A DNA stretch of 64,000 bases from Pseudomonadales bacterium (lineage in GTDB: Bacteria > Pseudomonadota > Gammaproteobacteria > Pseudomonadales > Halieaceae). Below the pieces are notes generated by a model. It was not told the origin of the DNA, searched no databases, and worked only from the letters and a program-made list of their open reading frames with translations. The position numbers and the translations under genes are program-made. The DNA lies in assembly GCA_024234855.1 (NCBI GenBank), contig JACKNN010000001.1:930001-994000 (forward strand), in the 5' to 3' direction. Of this stretch, positions 26,521 through 36,241 are shown one piece after another. The first letter of the stretch is position 1, and each line of letters starts with the position of its first letter.

Positions 26521-27582
26521 ATGCAGCCATCACCGGGGCAGGTGGCACCAGCGGGAGAAGGCGCGACATCGGGTGAGTTTTTTCTCCCCGACCTGTGCGC
26601 CCCCCGGTTGGTATTTATCATGGTGTTGCTGGTCGAGCTGATGGTGCTGGTCTACGCACTCAGCGCCAGTGGCCTGCCTAATTTCAACTGGGAAGTGCTG
26701 GCGTTGTGCTCCCTGTTCGTGCAATGGGTGGTGCTGCTGAGCGCGGCCGCTCTGTGCCGCCTGCGGCGTGTCATCAGCAGTTTCAGCCTGCCGCTGGCCA
26801 GCCTGTGCTGCCTCCTGGTAGTGCTGCTGGTTACCGCTGTGAGCAGCGTCGCCGCCTGGCACCTGCTGCCCATTTTCGACAGGGGTTCCGGTGAAGCCTG
26901 GTGGCTGCTGCGCAACTTGCTGGTGGCCGCGGTACTGGGCGGCATCGTGCTGCGTTATTTCTACCTGCAGCAGCAGTTGCTGATACAAAAACAACTGGAA
27001 TTGCAGGCCCGGCTCGACTCCCTGCGTTCGAAAATCCGGCCGCATTTCCTGTTCAATACCCTCAACAGCATCGCCAGCCTTATCGTGTCGCGCCCGGAAG
27101 AGGCGGAGCGGGCCGTGGAAGACCTGGCGGAGTTGCTGCGGGTCAGTCTCGCCGAGATGCAGCGCCCCACGCTGGTGGCGGATGAGTTGCGCCTGTGCGA
27201 GTTGTACCTGGCAATTGAGCAATTGCGCCTGGGTGATCGGCTGCAGGTTGATTGGGACGTCGATCCGGGCCTGCGCGCGACACCCATGCCCAGCCTGATA
27301 CTCCAGCCACTGGTAGAAAATGCCGTCTACCACGGTGTGGCGCAACTGCCCGGCGGCGGCAGGGTGCGGGTCAGCGTGCAGCGCGAGGCGGGGGGCGTAC
27401 TGGCGGTGGTGGAAAACCCGGCGCCGGACAAATCGATGCGCACCGGCGGTCATCGCATGGCGCTCGAGAATATACGCCAGCGCCTGGCCGTTATGTTTGG
27501 CGGCCAGGGCCAGTTGCGGATTGTCCAGGGCGACGGGCGATTCCGGGTTGAATTGCGCTACCCGTGGGGAGAGATGGCGTGA
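26521..27582 (+). CDS. algZ: sensor histidine kinase AlgZ/FimS (LytS type)
   Basis: A 353-residue membrane kinase. Four hydrophobic segments (about 31-48, 59-78, 91-113, 130-147) precede the HisKA_7-like motif RPHFLFNTLNS with phospho-acceptor His175, then the N box (QPLVENAVYHG). The ATP-binding domain is short, as in AlgZ. The ATG at 26521 follows a GGGGGGAG site. In Pseudomonas AlgZ/AlgR control alginate, twitching and rhamnolipids; here pilU and a PilZ protein occur elsewhere in the window, but a shared regulon is only a guess. Confidence 0.9.
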   Translation: MQPSPGQVAPAGEGATSGEFFLPDLCAPRLVFIMVLLVELMVLVYALSASGLPNFNWEVLALCSLFVQWVVLLSAAALCRLRRVISSFSLPLASLCCLLVVLLVTAVSSVAAWHLLPIFDRGSGEAWWLLRNLLVAAVLGGIVLRYFYLQQQLLIQKQLELQARLDSLRSKIRPHFLFNTLNSIASLIVSRPEEAERAVEDLAELLRVSLAEMQRPTLVADELRLCELYLAIEQLRLGDRLQVDWDVDPGLRATPMPSLILQPLVENAVYHGVAQLPGGGRVRVSVQREAGGVLAVVENPAPDKSMRTGGHRMALENIRQRLAVMFGGQGQLRIVQGDGRFRVELRYPWGEMA

Positions 27583-28337
27583 AAATACTGGTGGTTGATG
27601 ATGAGCCGCTGGCGCGGGAGCGGCTGTTGCGCCTGTTGCACAGGTTACAGCCCTCTGCGAACTGCTGGCAGGCCGCCAGTGGCGAGCAGGCGCTGGTACT
27701 GGTGGAGCGGCACCAGCCCGACCTGCTGCTACTGGATGTGCGCATGCCGGGCATGAGCGGCATCGACCTGGCGGCCCGGCTGGATGAGCAGGCCCAGCCA
27801 CCGGCGGTCATCTTCTGTACGGCCTTTGACCAGTACGCGCTGGAGGCGCTGCAGCACCAGGCGGTGGCCTACCTGATCAAGCCCGTGCGCGAGGCGGAGC
27901 TGGCGCGCGCCCTCGCCGGGGCCGGCCGGGTGAACCGTGTGCAACTGGCCTCGCTGGCCGCGGTGGCGACACCACAGGAGGCCGGCGAGCACGCGTCGGG
28001 GGCGCCGCGCACTCATCTGGTCAGCCAGACCCATCGCGGTGTCGAGACGATGCCGGTGACCGATGTCCGCTGCCTGCTGGCGGAGCAGAAATACGTGACC
28101 GCCTGCAGTCCCACTGCCCAGTTGCTGATTCCCGATACGCTGAAGGAACTGGAGCAGGAGTATGGCGAGCGTTTCGTGCGGGTGCACCGCAATGCGCTGG
28201 TGGCACGGGCCCATATCGTTCGCCTGCAACGCGATGAGGACGGCACCTGGTACGTGGTGCTGGATGGGGTCGAGCAGCGGCCGGCGATCAGCCGTCGCCA
28301 TCTGGCGGAGGTCAAGCAGCGACTGGTGGCAGGTTGA
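27579..28337 (+). CDS. algR: LytTR response regulator AlgR
   Basis: A 252-residue regulator. The receiver domain (1-120) has acidic D7/D8, phospho-acceptor Asp53 in LLLDVRMPGMSG and Lys in YLIKPV. The C-terminal LytTR DNA-binding domain spans about 150-250. The GTG at 27579 overlaps the algZ stop (GTGA), with GGGGAGAG upstream, so translation is coupled. The gene pair and the following hem genes have the Pseudomonas order. Confidence 0.92.
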   Translation: MKILVVDDEPLARERLLRLLHRLQPSANCWQAASGEQALVLVERHQPDLLLLDVRMPGMSGIDLAARLDEQAQPPAVIFCTAFDQYALEALQHQAVAYLIKPVREAELARALAGAGRVNRVQLASLAAVATPQEAGEHASGAPRTHLVSQTHRGVETMPVTDVRCLLAEQKYVTACSPTAQLLIPDTLKELEQEYGERFVRVHRNALVARAHIVRLQRDEDGTWYVVLDGVEQRPAISRRHLAEVKQRLVAG

Positions 28338-28416
28338 TGCGGCGCTGCAGTCGGGGGCTCGGTCGCGACCGGCGGGCACGGCTGGTATCATACCGGGCTG
28401 GCAACGAGGAACACGA

Positions 28417-29346
28417 ATGCCCGCGAAATTGACGATCGCTACCCGGGAGAGCCCGCTGGCCCTGTGGCAGGCCGAGTATGTACGCAGCGCACTGCAGGCT
28501 GCACACCCGTCCCTGCCAGTGGAACTGCTGGGTATGACCTCCCGCGGCGACCGGCTGTTGGAAGTGCCGCTGGCGAAGGTGGGCGGCAAGGGCCTGTTTG
28601 TAAAGGAACTGGAGACCGCTTTGCTGGAGGGCAGCGCCGACATCGCGGTGCATTCGATGAAGGATGTGCCGATGGAGTTTCCGGCCGGGTTGGGCCTGGG
28701 GGTAATCTGCAAGCGGGAGGATCCCTCCGACGCCTTTGTCAGTAACACGTTCAACGCGCTGGAAGAGCTGCCGGCGGGGGCCGTGGTTGGTACCTCCAGC
28801 CTGCGCCGCGAGTGCCAGTTGCGGGAGCGCCGGCCGGACCTGCGGGTGAAGTTCCTGCGGGGCAACGTCAATACCCGGCTGCGCAAGCTCGACGAGGGAG
28901 AATACGATGCGGTGATCCTGGCCAGCGCCGGCCTGATCAGGCTGGGGTTTGGCGCTCGCATTGCCCAGCGCATCCCGGTGGAGCAGTCCCTGCCCGCCGG
29001 TGGCCAGGGCGCGGTAGGTATAGAGCTGCGCACCGCCGACCAGCAGGTGCTGGCCCTGTTGCGGGTCCTGCATCACGAGCCCACCGCCCAGCGCGTGAAC
29101 GCCGAGCGCGCCTTGAACCAGCGCCTGCAGGGTGGCTGCCAGGTGCCCATCGCCTGCTACGCAGAGCATAGAGCGGATACCGGCCGGTTGTGGTTGCGCG
29201 GACTGGTGGGCCGGCCTGACGGTTCGCTGATCCTGCGCGCCGAGGGCGAGGCCGCGGCGCAGGACGGGCAGCGCCTGGGTGTTGCGGTGGCCGAGCAGTT
29301 GCTGGCGCAGGGCGCCGCCGAGATCCTGGCCGGGGTGTATGGCTAG
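28417..29346 (+). CDS. hemC: porphobilinogen deaminase (hydroxymethylbilane synthase)
   Basis: A 309-residue enzyme joining four porphobilinogens into hydroxymethylbilane, the linear tetrapyrrole of heme and siroheme synthesis. The N-terminal IATRESPLALWQA, KDVPME and the cofactor-binding cysteine in LQGGCQVPIA (about residue 242) are visible. The ATG at 28417 has the expected N-terminus, so longer in-frame readings are rejected. Its stop overlaps the hemD start by eight bases. Confidence 0.96.
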   Translation: MPAKLTIATRESPLALWQAEYVRSALQAAHPSLPVELLGMTSRGDRLLEVPLAKVGGKGLFVKELETALLEGSADIAVHSMKDVPMEFPAGLGLGVICKREDPSDAFVSNTFNALEELPAGAVVGTSSLRRECQLRERRPDLRVKFLRGNVNTRLRKLDEGEYDAVILASAGLIRLGFGARIAQRIPVEQSLPAGGQGAVGIELRTADQQVLALLRVLHHEPTAQRVNAERALNQRLQGGCQVPIACYAEHRADTGRLWLRGLVGRPDGSLILRAEGEAAAQDGQRLGVAVAEQLLAQGAAEILAGVYG

Positions 29347-30109
29347 CGCAGCTGTCCTGGTCACGCGCCCAGCCGGCCAGGGCGCGGCATTGTGTGCCGC
29401 TATCGAGCGCGCCGGTTTCACCGCGCATCACTTGCCGCTGCTGCAGTTGGAGCCACTGCCAGAGCTGGCGCCGGCCCAGCGCCGCTGGCTGGGCGAGCTC
29501 GACCAGTACCGGCACGTAATTTTTATCAGCGGCAACGCAGTGCGCTGGGGCATGGCGTGGATTGAGTCATACTGGCCCCAGCGTCCCCAGGGGCTGAACT
29601 GGTATGCGGTCGGCGATGCCACCGCTGCTCAGCTGTCTGCCTATGGAATCAGCGCCCGGACGCCGGGCGCCGCGATGACCAGCGAGGGCCTGCTGGCACT
29701 GCCATCGTTGCAACAGGTGGACGGTCAGCGAGTGCTGATCATCAAGGGCGAGGGCGGGCGGGGAGCACTCGCCGCGGAACTGGGGCGCCGTGGTGCGAGG
29801 GTTGATGCGCTGGCCTGTTATCGCCGTGTTATTCCTGAATTCGAGCCCGGAGCGCTCGCGCAGAAACTGTCGCTTTGGGATATTCGCCTGGTGATGATCA
29901 GCAGTGGCGAGGGTCTGGCCAATCTGCTGGCATTGCTTAGCCCGGCGGAAACCACTAAGTTTGTTGCAATCACCCTGCTGGTGCCATCACCGCGGGTTGC
30001 GGAAATGGCCCAGGCGGCCGGGTTCGAGCGGGTGATTACCGCAGACAATGCCTCGGATAGCGCCATGCTGCGCGCCCTGGCGGCTTGGCAAACCACCGCT
30101 GGAGAGTGA
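29339..30109 (+). CDS. hemD: uroporphyrinogen-III synthase
   Basis: A 256-residue HemD-fold protein that closes hydroxymethylbilane with inversion of ring D. The family is poorly conserved; the N-terminal VLVTRPAGQG, GDATAAQL and the TSEGLL region fit, and the position between hemC and hemX supports it. The ATG lies inside the end of hemC, giving translational coupling. Confidence 0.9.
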   Translation: MASAAVLVTRPAGQGAALCAAIERAGFTAHHLPLLQLEPLPELAPAQRRWLGELDQYRHVIFISGNAVRWGMAWIESYWPQRPQGLNWYAVGDATAAQLSAYGISARTPGAAMTSEGLLALPSLQQVDGQRVLIIKGEGGRGALAAELGRRGARVDALACYRRVIPEFEPGALAQKLSLWDIRLVMISSGEGLANLLALLSPAETTKFVAITLLVPSPRVAEMAQAAGFERVITADNASDSAMLRALAAWQTTAGE

Positions 30110-30111
30110 GA

Positions 30112-31314
30112 GTGAGTGATCAGCAAGACAAGAATTTCGAGCAGCTCGCGCAAGAGACCGCGGCATCCGGCGACACCCTGCAGGCGGGCGCACGTGACGA
30201 TGACGCGCCAAATGCGGTCACCGGCGAGCCGGCTGCATCGGTTGTGAAAACCCCGTCACAAGCGCCGCGGGGCAGCTCCGCTCCGGCCTGGGTGGCGCTG
30301 CTGCTGGCGCTGGTCGTCGCTGCCGGGCTGGGCTGGTCCCTGTGGGAACAGCAGCGCGGGTCAGCCGGGATCGCGGCCCGGCTGCAGGCGATAGAGGCAA
30401 TGGCCCCGCGGGGCGTGGCGGGACAGGACGATAACTACCGGCGCTTACAGGACCAGTTGGCCGCACTGGAGGCGCAGTTGCAGGGCGGGACACAGGCTTC
30501 AAACGCGCAATCGGAGCAGTTGGCCCGGGCGCTGGCCGCCGTTGCCGCGCTGGAGGCGCAGGTGGCGGAGCAGCGCCTTGAAATGGCGCGCTACAGCGCC
30601 AATGATCGCGACGCATGGTTGCTGGCCGAGGCGCAGTACCTGTTGCGGCTGGCCAACCAGCGCCTGATTATGGCTGGCGACGCGGTGGCGGCCGAGGCGC
30701 TGCTGGGCAGCGCCGACAATATCCTTAAGCAGTTGGACGATGTGCGCCTGATCGAGGTGCGGGCGGCCGTTGCGGCTGACCTGGCCGCGGTGCGGGCGAT
30801 GCCGAGGATCGATGTGGAGGGCATCTACCTGCGTCTGGCCGCCCTGGCCGAACAGGCGGGTAAGCTGGTGATATTTGAGCTACCCCAGCAGCAGGCACAG
30901 CCGGAGCAGGCCCCGGCCCAGGGCTGGCGGGAGCGGCTGCACCGAGGCTACGAGGCGGCCCTGTCCAAACTGTCCAATTACATTATTATCCGGCGGCGGG
31001 ATGTGCCGATGCAGGCGCTGATGGACCCACAGTGGGAGGGCCTGGTACGGCAGAACCTGCGCATGTTGCTGGAACAGGCACAGGTCGCCCTGTTGTCAGG
31101 CAACGAGGTGTTGTACCGCGAGAGCCTGGAGCGGGCGCAGCACTGGGTGGGCGAGTTCTTTGAATCGGATGAGGCTGCCGCGAGGGCTATGTCCAGGGAG
31201 ATAGGGCAGCTCGCGGGCATCACCGTCGCCGCCGGCATACCGGATATTTCCCGCTCGGTGCTGGCGCTCGACGCGATGATGAAACAGCGCCTGCAGCAGG
31301 GAGGCGAACAGTAG
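30112..31314 (+). CDS. hemX: HemX family membrane protein
   Basis: A 400-residue protein with a polar N-terminal tail, a single membrane segment (about 62-80, APAWVALLLALVVAAGLGWSLW) and a long periplasmic coiled-coil domain. HemX was once annotated as uroporphyrinogen-III methyltransferase but lacks the methyltransferase fold; its role in the heme pathway or envelope is unresolved. The GTG at 30112 follows a GGAGAGTGAG site two bases after the hemD stop. hemY follows after 3 bp. Confidence 0.9.
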   Translation: MSDQQDKNFEQLAQETAASGDTLQAGARDDDAPNAVTGEPAASVVKTPSQAPRGSSAPAWVALLLALVVAAGLGWSLWEQQRGSAGIAARLQAIEAMAPRGVAGQDDNYRRLQDQLAALEAQLQGGTQASNAQSEQLARALAAVAALEAQVAEQRLEMARYSANDRDAWLLAEAQYLLRLANQRLIMAGDAVAAEALLGSADNILKQLDDVRLIEVRAAVAADLAAVRAMPRIDVEGIYLRLAALAEQAGKLVIFELPQQQAQPEQAPAQGWRERLHRGYEAALSKLSNYIIIRRRDVPMQALMDPQWEGLVRQNLRMLLEQAQVALLSGNEVLYRESLERAQHWVGEFFESDEAAARAMSREIGQLAGITVAAGIPDISRSVLALDAMMKQRLQQGGEQ

Positions 31315-31317
31315 CCC

Positions 31318-32571
31318 ATGCGCAAGTTATTCACCCTGCTCCTGATAGCGCTGTTGCTCGGCGTCGGGGTGGTCGCGATTATCGAGACCGATCCCGGCTA
31401 CCTGTTACTGGCCTATGGAGATTACACCCTGGAGTCCAGTCTCTGGGTGGGGCTGCTGCTGCTGTTCTTCCTCGCCCAGGCCCTGTACTTGCTGATAGCC
31501 CTGGTGCGTCGGCTCGTCGGGGGCCAGAAGTCTCTGGCCGGTTGGCTGGGATCGCGCCGGGCGCGCCAGGCCACCCGCCTGACCCAGCGGGGACTGGTCA
31601 ATTTTGTCGAGGGTAACTGGTCCCGGGCGCGGCGCGATCTGCTGCGCGGCGTGCGTGAAAACGATACGCCGCTACTCAACTACCTGTTGGCGGCGCGCGC
31701 GAGCGCCAACCTCGGTGAGCCCGAACAGACCGATCAACACCTGGCGGCGGCCGAAGCCGGAGCGGGTGCGAAAATTGCCGTTGCCCTGGCCCGCGCAGAA
31801 TTACAGCTGCAGGCGGGGCACTACCAGCAGGCCGTCGATACACTGGGGGAAGCGCGGCGCAGCCCGGGACGGTACCCGCAGGCACTGGCACTGTTACAGC
31901 GGGCGTATGCCGGACTTGATGACGGGGCCGCGCTGGCGGAGCTGCTGCCACTGCTGAAAAAGTACCGGGTGCTGAACGCCGACGAAGTGCAGCGTCTTGA
32001 GGCTGAGGTCTACGGCAGGGCTATGATGCAGGCGGGAGATCTGTCCCGCGGCGGCAGCCTGCAGGCACTGTGTGACAGTTGGCACACAATGCCCGCCGCC
32101 GTGCGGGGTACTGCTGCCATGACCCGGCAGTTTGCGCAAATGCTGGTGGATCTCGGCGACCACGCCCTGGCCGAAAAAACGATTTTGCGGGCACTGAAAC
32201 AGGGCTGGGACTCGCAGTTGGTCCGTGTTTATGGCTACGTGCAAAGTGACAATGTGCGACGCCAGCTGTCCCAGGCAGAGAGCTGGCTGGCGGATCATCC
32301 CGAGGACGCACAGTTGTACCTGTGCCTGGGTCGGCTTGCCGCCCGTGACAAGTTGTGGGGCAAGTCGCGTGACTATTTCGAAAAAAGCTACCGCCTGCAG
32401 CGCAGCCCCGAGACCTGCGCGGAACTGGGCAGGCTGCTCAGCGGCCTGGGTGAGGCGAATGTGGCAGCGGCCTATTTTCGCGAGGGACTGTTGCTGCAGG
32501 AGCACCACCTGCCCAAATTACCCAGGCCTGACAAGGTTGTAGCGGACCGGCGCCTGCTGACGCGCGGCTGA
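31318..32571 (+). CDS. hemY: HemY family TPR protein
   Basis: A 417-residue inner-membrane protein with two N-terminal membrane segments (about 4-22 and 40-62) followed by TPR-like helical repeats to the C-terminus. This is the proteobacterial HemY at the end of hemCDXY and is not the protoporphyrinogen oxidase of the same name. The repeat region probably scaffolds other envelope or heme proteins. Confidence 0.9.
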   Translation: MRKLFTLLLIALLLGVGVVAIIETDPGYLLLAYGDYTLESSLWVGLLLLFFLAQALYLLIALVRRLVGGQKSLAGWLGSRRARQATRLTQRGLVNFVEGNWSRARRDLLRGVRENDTPLLNYLLAARASANLGEPEQTDQHLAAAEAGAGAKIAVALARAELQLQAGHYQQAVDTLGEARRSPGRYPQALALLQRAYAGLDDGAALAELLPLLKKYRVLNADEVQRLEAEVYGRAMMQAGDLSRGGSLQALCDSWHTMPAAVRGTAAMTRQFAQMLVDLGDHALAEKTILRALKQGWDSQLVRVYGYVQSDNVRRQLSQAESWLADHPEDAQLYLCLGRLAARDKLWGKSRDYFEKSYRLQRSPETCAELGRLLSGLGEANVAAAYFREGLLLQEHHLPKLPRPDKVVADRRLLTRG

Positions 32572-32613
32572 GCTTTCGGGCGGGGTTGCGGCACCAGGGC
32601 GCCACGCGGCGGC

Positions 32614-34098
32614 TTATGTCCTGATACCCAACTGGTCCCACAGTTCATCGATGCGCTGTTTTACCGCCGCATCCATGGCAATGGGCTGTCCCCACTCCCG
32701 CTGGGTCTCCCCCGGCCATTTGTTGGTGGCGTCGAAGCCGACCTTGGAGCCCAGGCCCGACACGGGCGAGGCGAAATCGAGGTAGTCAATCGGTGTGTTG
32801 TCGATAAAGACGCTGTCCCGGCGCGGGTCCATGCGGGTTGTCATCGCCCAGATCACATCCTTCCAGTCACGCGCGTTGACGTCCTCGTCCGTGACGATAA
32901 TGAACTTGGTGTACATGAACTGGCGCAGGAAGGACCACACCCCGAGCATGACACGCTTGGCGTGACCGGGATATTCCTTGCGCATGGTCACCACCGCCAT
33001 GCGGTAGGAGCAGCCCTCCGGCGGCAGGTAGAAATCGACAATCTCGGGAAACTGCTTCTGCAGGAGCGGCACAAAGACCTCGTTGAGCGCGACTCCCAGC
33101 ACCGCCGGTTCATCCGGCGGCCGCCCGGTATAGGTGCTGTGGTAAAGAGGGGATTCGCGATGGGTTATCGTCGCGACGGTGAATACCGGGAAGCGTTCCA
33201 CCTCGTTGTAATAGCCGGTATGGTCGCCGAACGGCCCTTCCTCGGCGGTCTCGCCGGGCTCGAGGTAGCCCTCGAGAATGTATTCAGCGTTGGCCGGTAC
33301 AGTGAGGCCGTGCTCACGGCACAGCGGCGTCAGGCACTCGGCGACCTCGGTTTTACTGCCGCGCAGCAGACCCGCGAAGGCGTACTCGGAGATAGTGTCG
33401 GGTATGGGTGTGACGGCGGCCAGGGTCGTGGCGGGATCCGCGCCCAGGGCTATGGCCACGGGGTAGCGTTGCCCCGGATGCTGCAACTGCCAATCGCGAA
33501 AATCGAGTGCGCCGCCGCGATGGGACAGCCAGCGCATGATGAGCTTGTTGCGCCCGATCAGTTGCATGCGGTAGATGCCGAGATTGAGGCGCTCCTTGCC
33601 GGGGCCACGGGTGATGACCAGGGGCCAGGTGACCAGCGGGCCCGCATCGCCGGGCCAGCAGGTCTGTATCGGCAACTGGTACAGGTCGACCTCGTCACCT
33701 TGCTGAGCGTGATACTGGCAGCTGGGGTTGCGCACCATTTTTGGTGCCATGTTCAGCACTTGTTTCAGCACTGGCGCCTTGCTCCAGGCATCGCGCATAC
33801 CCTTGGGCGCATCGGGCTGGCGCAGGTAGGCCAGCAGTTCCCCGATCTCGCGCAGCGCGGAAATATCTTCCCTGCCCATGCCCAGCGCGACCCGTTGTTC
33901 TGTGCCGAACAGGTTGACCAGTACGGGCGTGCTATAGCCCCTGGGGTTCTCGAACAGCAGGGCGGGGCCACCGCGCCGCAGGGTGCGGTCGGCGATTTCG
34001 GTCATTTCCAGCACCGGGTCCACTTCTGCACTGATGCGGACCAGCTCGCCGCGCTGTTCCAGCTCGGCGATAAAATCCCGTAGATCTGTGTATTTCAC
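32614..34098 (-). CDS. ubiD: 4-hydroxy-3-polyprenylbenzoate decarboxylase
   Basis: A 494-residue UbiD-family enzyme using prenylated FMN from UbiX to decarboxylate the ubiquinone precursor. The conserved ExxxxR..E region (GETAEEGPFGDHTGYYNE), the N-terminal YTDLRDFIAELEQRGELVRI and NxxCQYHAQ are present. The start codon is GTG with a weak ribosome site. It converges with hemY and lies 125 bp downstream of rho. Confidence 0.95.
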   Translation of the reverse strand: MKYTDLRDFIAELEQRGELVRISAEVDPVLEMTEIADRTLRRGGPALLFENPRGYSTPVLVNLFGTEQRVALGMGREDISALREIGELLAYLRQPDAPKGMRDAWSKAPVLKQVLNMAPKMVRNPSCQYHAQQGDEVDLYQLPIQTCWPGDAGPLVTWPLVITRGPGKERLNLGIYRMQLIGRNKLIMRWLSHRGGALDFRDWQLQHPGQRYPVAIALGADPATTLAAVTPIPDTISEYAFAGLLRGSKTEVAECLTPLCREHGLTVPANAEYILEGYLEPGETAEEGPFGDHTGYYNEVERFPVFTVATITHRESPLYHSTYTGRPPDEPAVLGVALNEVFVPLLQKQFPEIVDFYLPPEGCSYRMAVVTMRKEYPGHAKRVMLGVWSFLRQFMYTKFIIVTDEDVNARDWKDVIWAMTTRMDPRRDSVFIDNTPIDYLDFASPVSGLGSKVGFDATNKWPGETQREWGQPIAMDAAVKQRIDELWDQLGIRT

Positions 34099-34223
34099 GC
34101 GTGAGGACTCATCCGCTGCCCGTATCAGTTACATCGGTGTGAATATCAAGAGCATTAGTGAGAGGGACAGTACACTCTGGGCCGGGCGCACGCAATCGCG
34201 CCGCCCGCCGTCAGTGGGGTGTA

Positions 34224-35492
34224 TTACTTGCGCTTCATGGACATGAAGAACTCATCATTTGTCTTGGTGTCCTTGAGCTTGTCGGACAAAAACTCGATAG
34301 CGGCGAGGTCTTCCATGCCGTGCAGCAGCTTGCGCAGAATCCACATACGCTGCAGCTCGTCCTCAGCGGTGAGCAATTCCTCGCGGCGGGTACCGGAGCG
34401 GCGGATATTGATCGCCGGGTAGACGCGCTTTTCCGCCACCTTGCGGTCGAGGTGCAATTCCATGTTGCCGGTGCCCTTGAATTCCTCGTAGATCACTTCA
34501 TCCATCTTCGAGCCGGTATCGACCAGGGCGGTGGCGATGATGGACAGGCTGCCGCCTTCCTCGATATTGCGGGCCGCGCCAAAAAAGCGCTTGGGGCGTT
34601 CCAGTGCGTGGGCATCGACACCACCGGTCAGTACCTTGCCGGAGCTGGGGATGACGGTGTTGAAGGCGCGGGCCAGGCGGGTGATGGAGTCCAGCAGGAT
34701 GATGACATCCTTCTTGTGCTCCACCAGGCGCTTGGCTTTCTCGATCACCATGTCGGCGACCTGTACGTGGCGCGAGGGCGGCTCGTCGAAGGTCGAGGCG
34801 ACGACCTCGGCGCCGCGGATACCCACCGAGCGCTGCATTTCAGTCACTTCTTCCGGCCGTTCGTCGATCAGCAACACGATGATGTAGCACTCGGGGTTGT
34901 TGGTGATGATGGCCTGGGCGATGTTCTGCATCATGATGGTCTTGCCGGCCTTGGGGGGCGCCACCAGCAGGCCGCGCACACCCTTGCCGATCGGCGCTAC
35001 CAGGTCGATGATGCGCCCGGTCAGGTCCTCGGTGCTGCCGTTACCGGTTTCCAGTGTCAGGCGCTGGTCGGGAAACAGGGGGGTGAGGTTCTCAAACAGG
35101 ATCTTGTGCTTGGAGTTTTCCGGCTTGTTGAAGTTGATCTCGCTGACCTTGAGCAGAGCGAAATAGCGCTCGCTGTCCTTGGGTGGGCGGATCTTGCCCG
35201 AAATGGAGTCACCCGTGCGCAGGTTGAAGCGGCGGATCTGGCTGGGAGAAACGTAGATATCGTCCGGGCCCGCCAGGTATGAGCTGTCGGCGGAGCGCAG
35301 GAAACCGAAACCGTCCTGCAGGATCTCCAGTACGCCGTCGCCGGAGATATCTTCTCCGCCCTTGGCGTGGCGTTTCAGGATCGCGAAAATGATGTCCTGT
35401 TTGCGCGAGCGCGCCATGTTTTCCAGGCCCATCTCCTTGGCAATATCGATGAGGTCCTGGGTGGATTTGGTTTTGAGGTCGGTAAGATTCAT
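34224..35492 (-). CDS. rho: transcription termination factor Rho
   Basis: A 422-residue hexameric RNA helicase. The N-terminal helix bundle and cold-shock-like RNA-binding domain (to about 125) are followed by Walker A APPKAGKT, Walker B VIILLDSITRLARA, the Q-loop and the R-loop. The family length is 419 in E. coli. The 250-bp stretch upstream (35493-35742) is AT-richer and probably carries the rho promoter and leader; I find no convincing short leader ORF there. Confidence 0.97.
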   Translation of the reverse strand: MNLTDLKTKSTQDLIDIAKEMGLENMARSRKQDIIFAILKRHAKGGEDISGDGVLEILQDGFGFLRSADSSYLAGPDDIYVSPSQIRRFNLRTGDSISGKIRPPKDSERYFALLKVSEINFNKPENSKHKILFENLTPLFPDQRLTLETGNGSTEDLTGRIIDLVAPIGKGVRGLLVAPPKAGKTIMMQNIAQAIITNNPECYIIVLLIDERPEEVTEMQRSVGIRGAEVVASTFDEPPSRHVQVADMVIEKAKRLVEHKKDVIILLDSITRLARAFNTVIPSSGKVLTGGVDAHALERPKRFFGAARNIEEGGSLSIIATALVDTGSKMDEVIYEEFKGTGNMELHLDRKVAEKRVYPAINIRRSGTRREELLTAEDELQRMWILRKLLHGMEDLAAIEFLSDKLKDTKTNDEFFMSMKRK

Positions 35493-35708
35493 AGAGGAAG
35501 TAGCTGTGTTGTTTAGGGGAGGTTAAAAGAATTGTGTACAGGTGACGACATGCTGACGGCGCCAGCGAGCGAAGCTTGTTAAAAAATAATATTGGATGGC
35601 GAGTTATTATTGATGCACGAGGCTGTGCAACGGGAGAGAAGGTAGCACGCCCCGCAGATGTCGTCTACCGCTTTTTTGGTCCTGGAATACTATTAATATC
35701 AGGCGCTT

Positions 35709-35733
35709 GAGCCCGGCCTGGTGTCCCGGGCTC
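35709..35733 (-). terminator. possible terminator hairpin after trxA
   Basis: GAGCCCGG and CCGGGCTC form a perfect 8-bp GC stem with a 9-nt loop, ten bases after the trxA stop. No T-run follows on the minus strand, so it may act as a 3'-end stabiliser or weak terminator. Confidence 0.4.
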
Positions 35734-35742
35734 GCATGGATC

Positions 35743-36069
35743 TCAGACCACTTCCTGGATGAAGGCGGTCAGCTGGGTCTTTGACAGTGCGCCCACCTTG
35801 GTGGCCTCGGCGTTGCCCCCCTTGAACATGATCAGGGTGGGTATGCCGCGAATGCCGAATTTTGGCGGGATATCGGGATTGGCGTCCACGTCGACCTTGC
35901 ACACTTTCAGCTTGCCGCTGTACTCGGCGGCAATTTCATCCAGCACCGGCGCGATCATTTTGCAGGGGCCACACCACTCAGCCCAGAAATCTACCAGTAC
36001 GGGGATGTCTGAATTGAGTACTTCTGCGTCAAAGGTGGCATCGCTGACGTGCACGATCTGGTCGCTCAT
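35743..36069 (-). CDS. trxA: thioredoxin
   Basis: A 108-residue thioredoxin with the active site WCGPC (Cys33, Cys36), the buried Asp in VLVDFWAEW and the cis-Pro in GIPTL. It reduces protein disulfides in the cytoplasm. MSDQIVHV is the family N-terminus; longer in-frame readings are ignored. It lies upstream of rho on the same strand, as in E. coli. Confidence 0.97.
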   Translation of the reverse strand: MSDQIVHVSDATFDAEVLNSDIPVLVDFWAEWCGPCKMIAPVLDEIAAEYSGKLKVCKVDVDANPDIPPKFGIRGIPTLIMFKGGNAEATKVGALSKTQLTAFIQEVV

Positions 36070-36123
36070 GGTGTTCTCCGGTTGGTTCTCGGACGTGGTG
36101 TCCGCGGGGGTTTGAGGGGGACA

Positions 36124-36151
36124 ATGATACCACCGAAGTATCCCGGTACAA
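36124..36151 (-). promoter_or_regulatory. sigma-70 promoter of trxA
   Basis: On the minus strand, TTGTAC (36146-36151) and TATCAT (36124-36129) are separated by 16 bp. Transcription would start about 48 nt before the trxA ATG. Confidence 0.5.
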
Positions 36152-36241
36152 CCGCATGAGTAGAGTTTTTCGGCATGGTCATAAGTGGTTCTGGTATATC
36201 TTTGGTTTGTGCTTGCTACACTTTGGGTTCTCAAATTGTCC

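Noticed and set aside
26530..27801. 423-codon open frame antisense to algZ/algR
   Set aside because: algZ and algR have intact family motifs and coupled translation; the antisense product has low-complexity His/Gln runs and no recognisable domain.
31318..32571. HemY as protoporphyrinogen oxidase
   Set aside because: The protein has two membrane helices and TPR-like repeats and no FAD-binding motif; the shared gene name is misleading.
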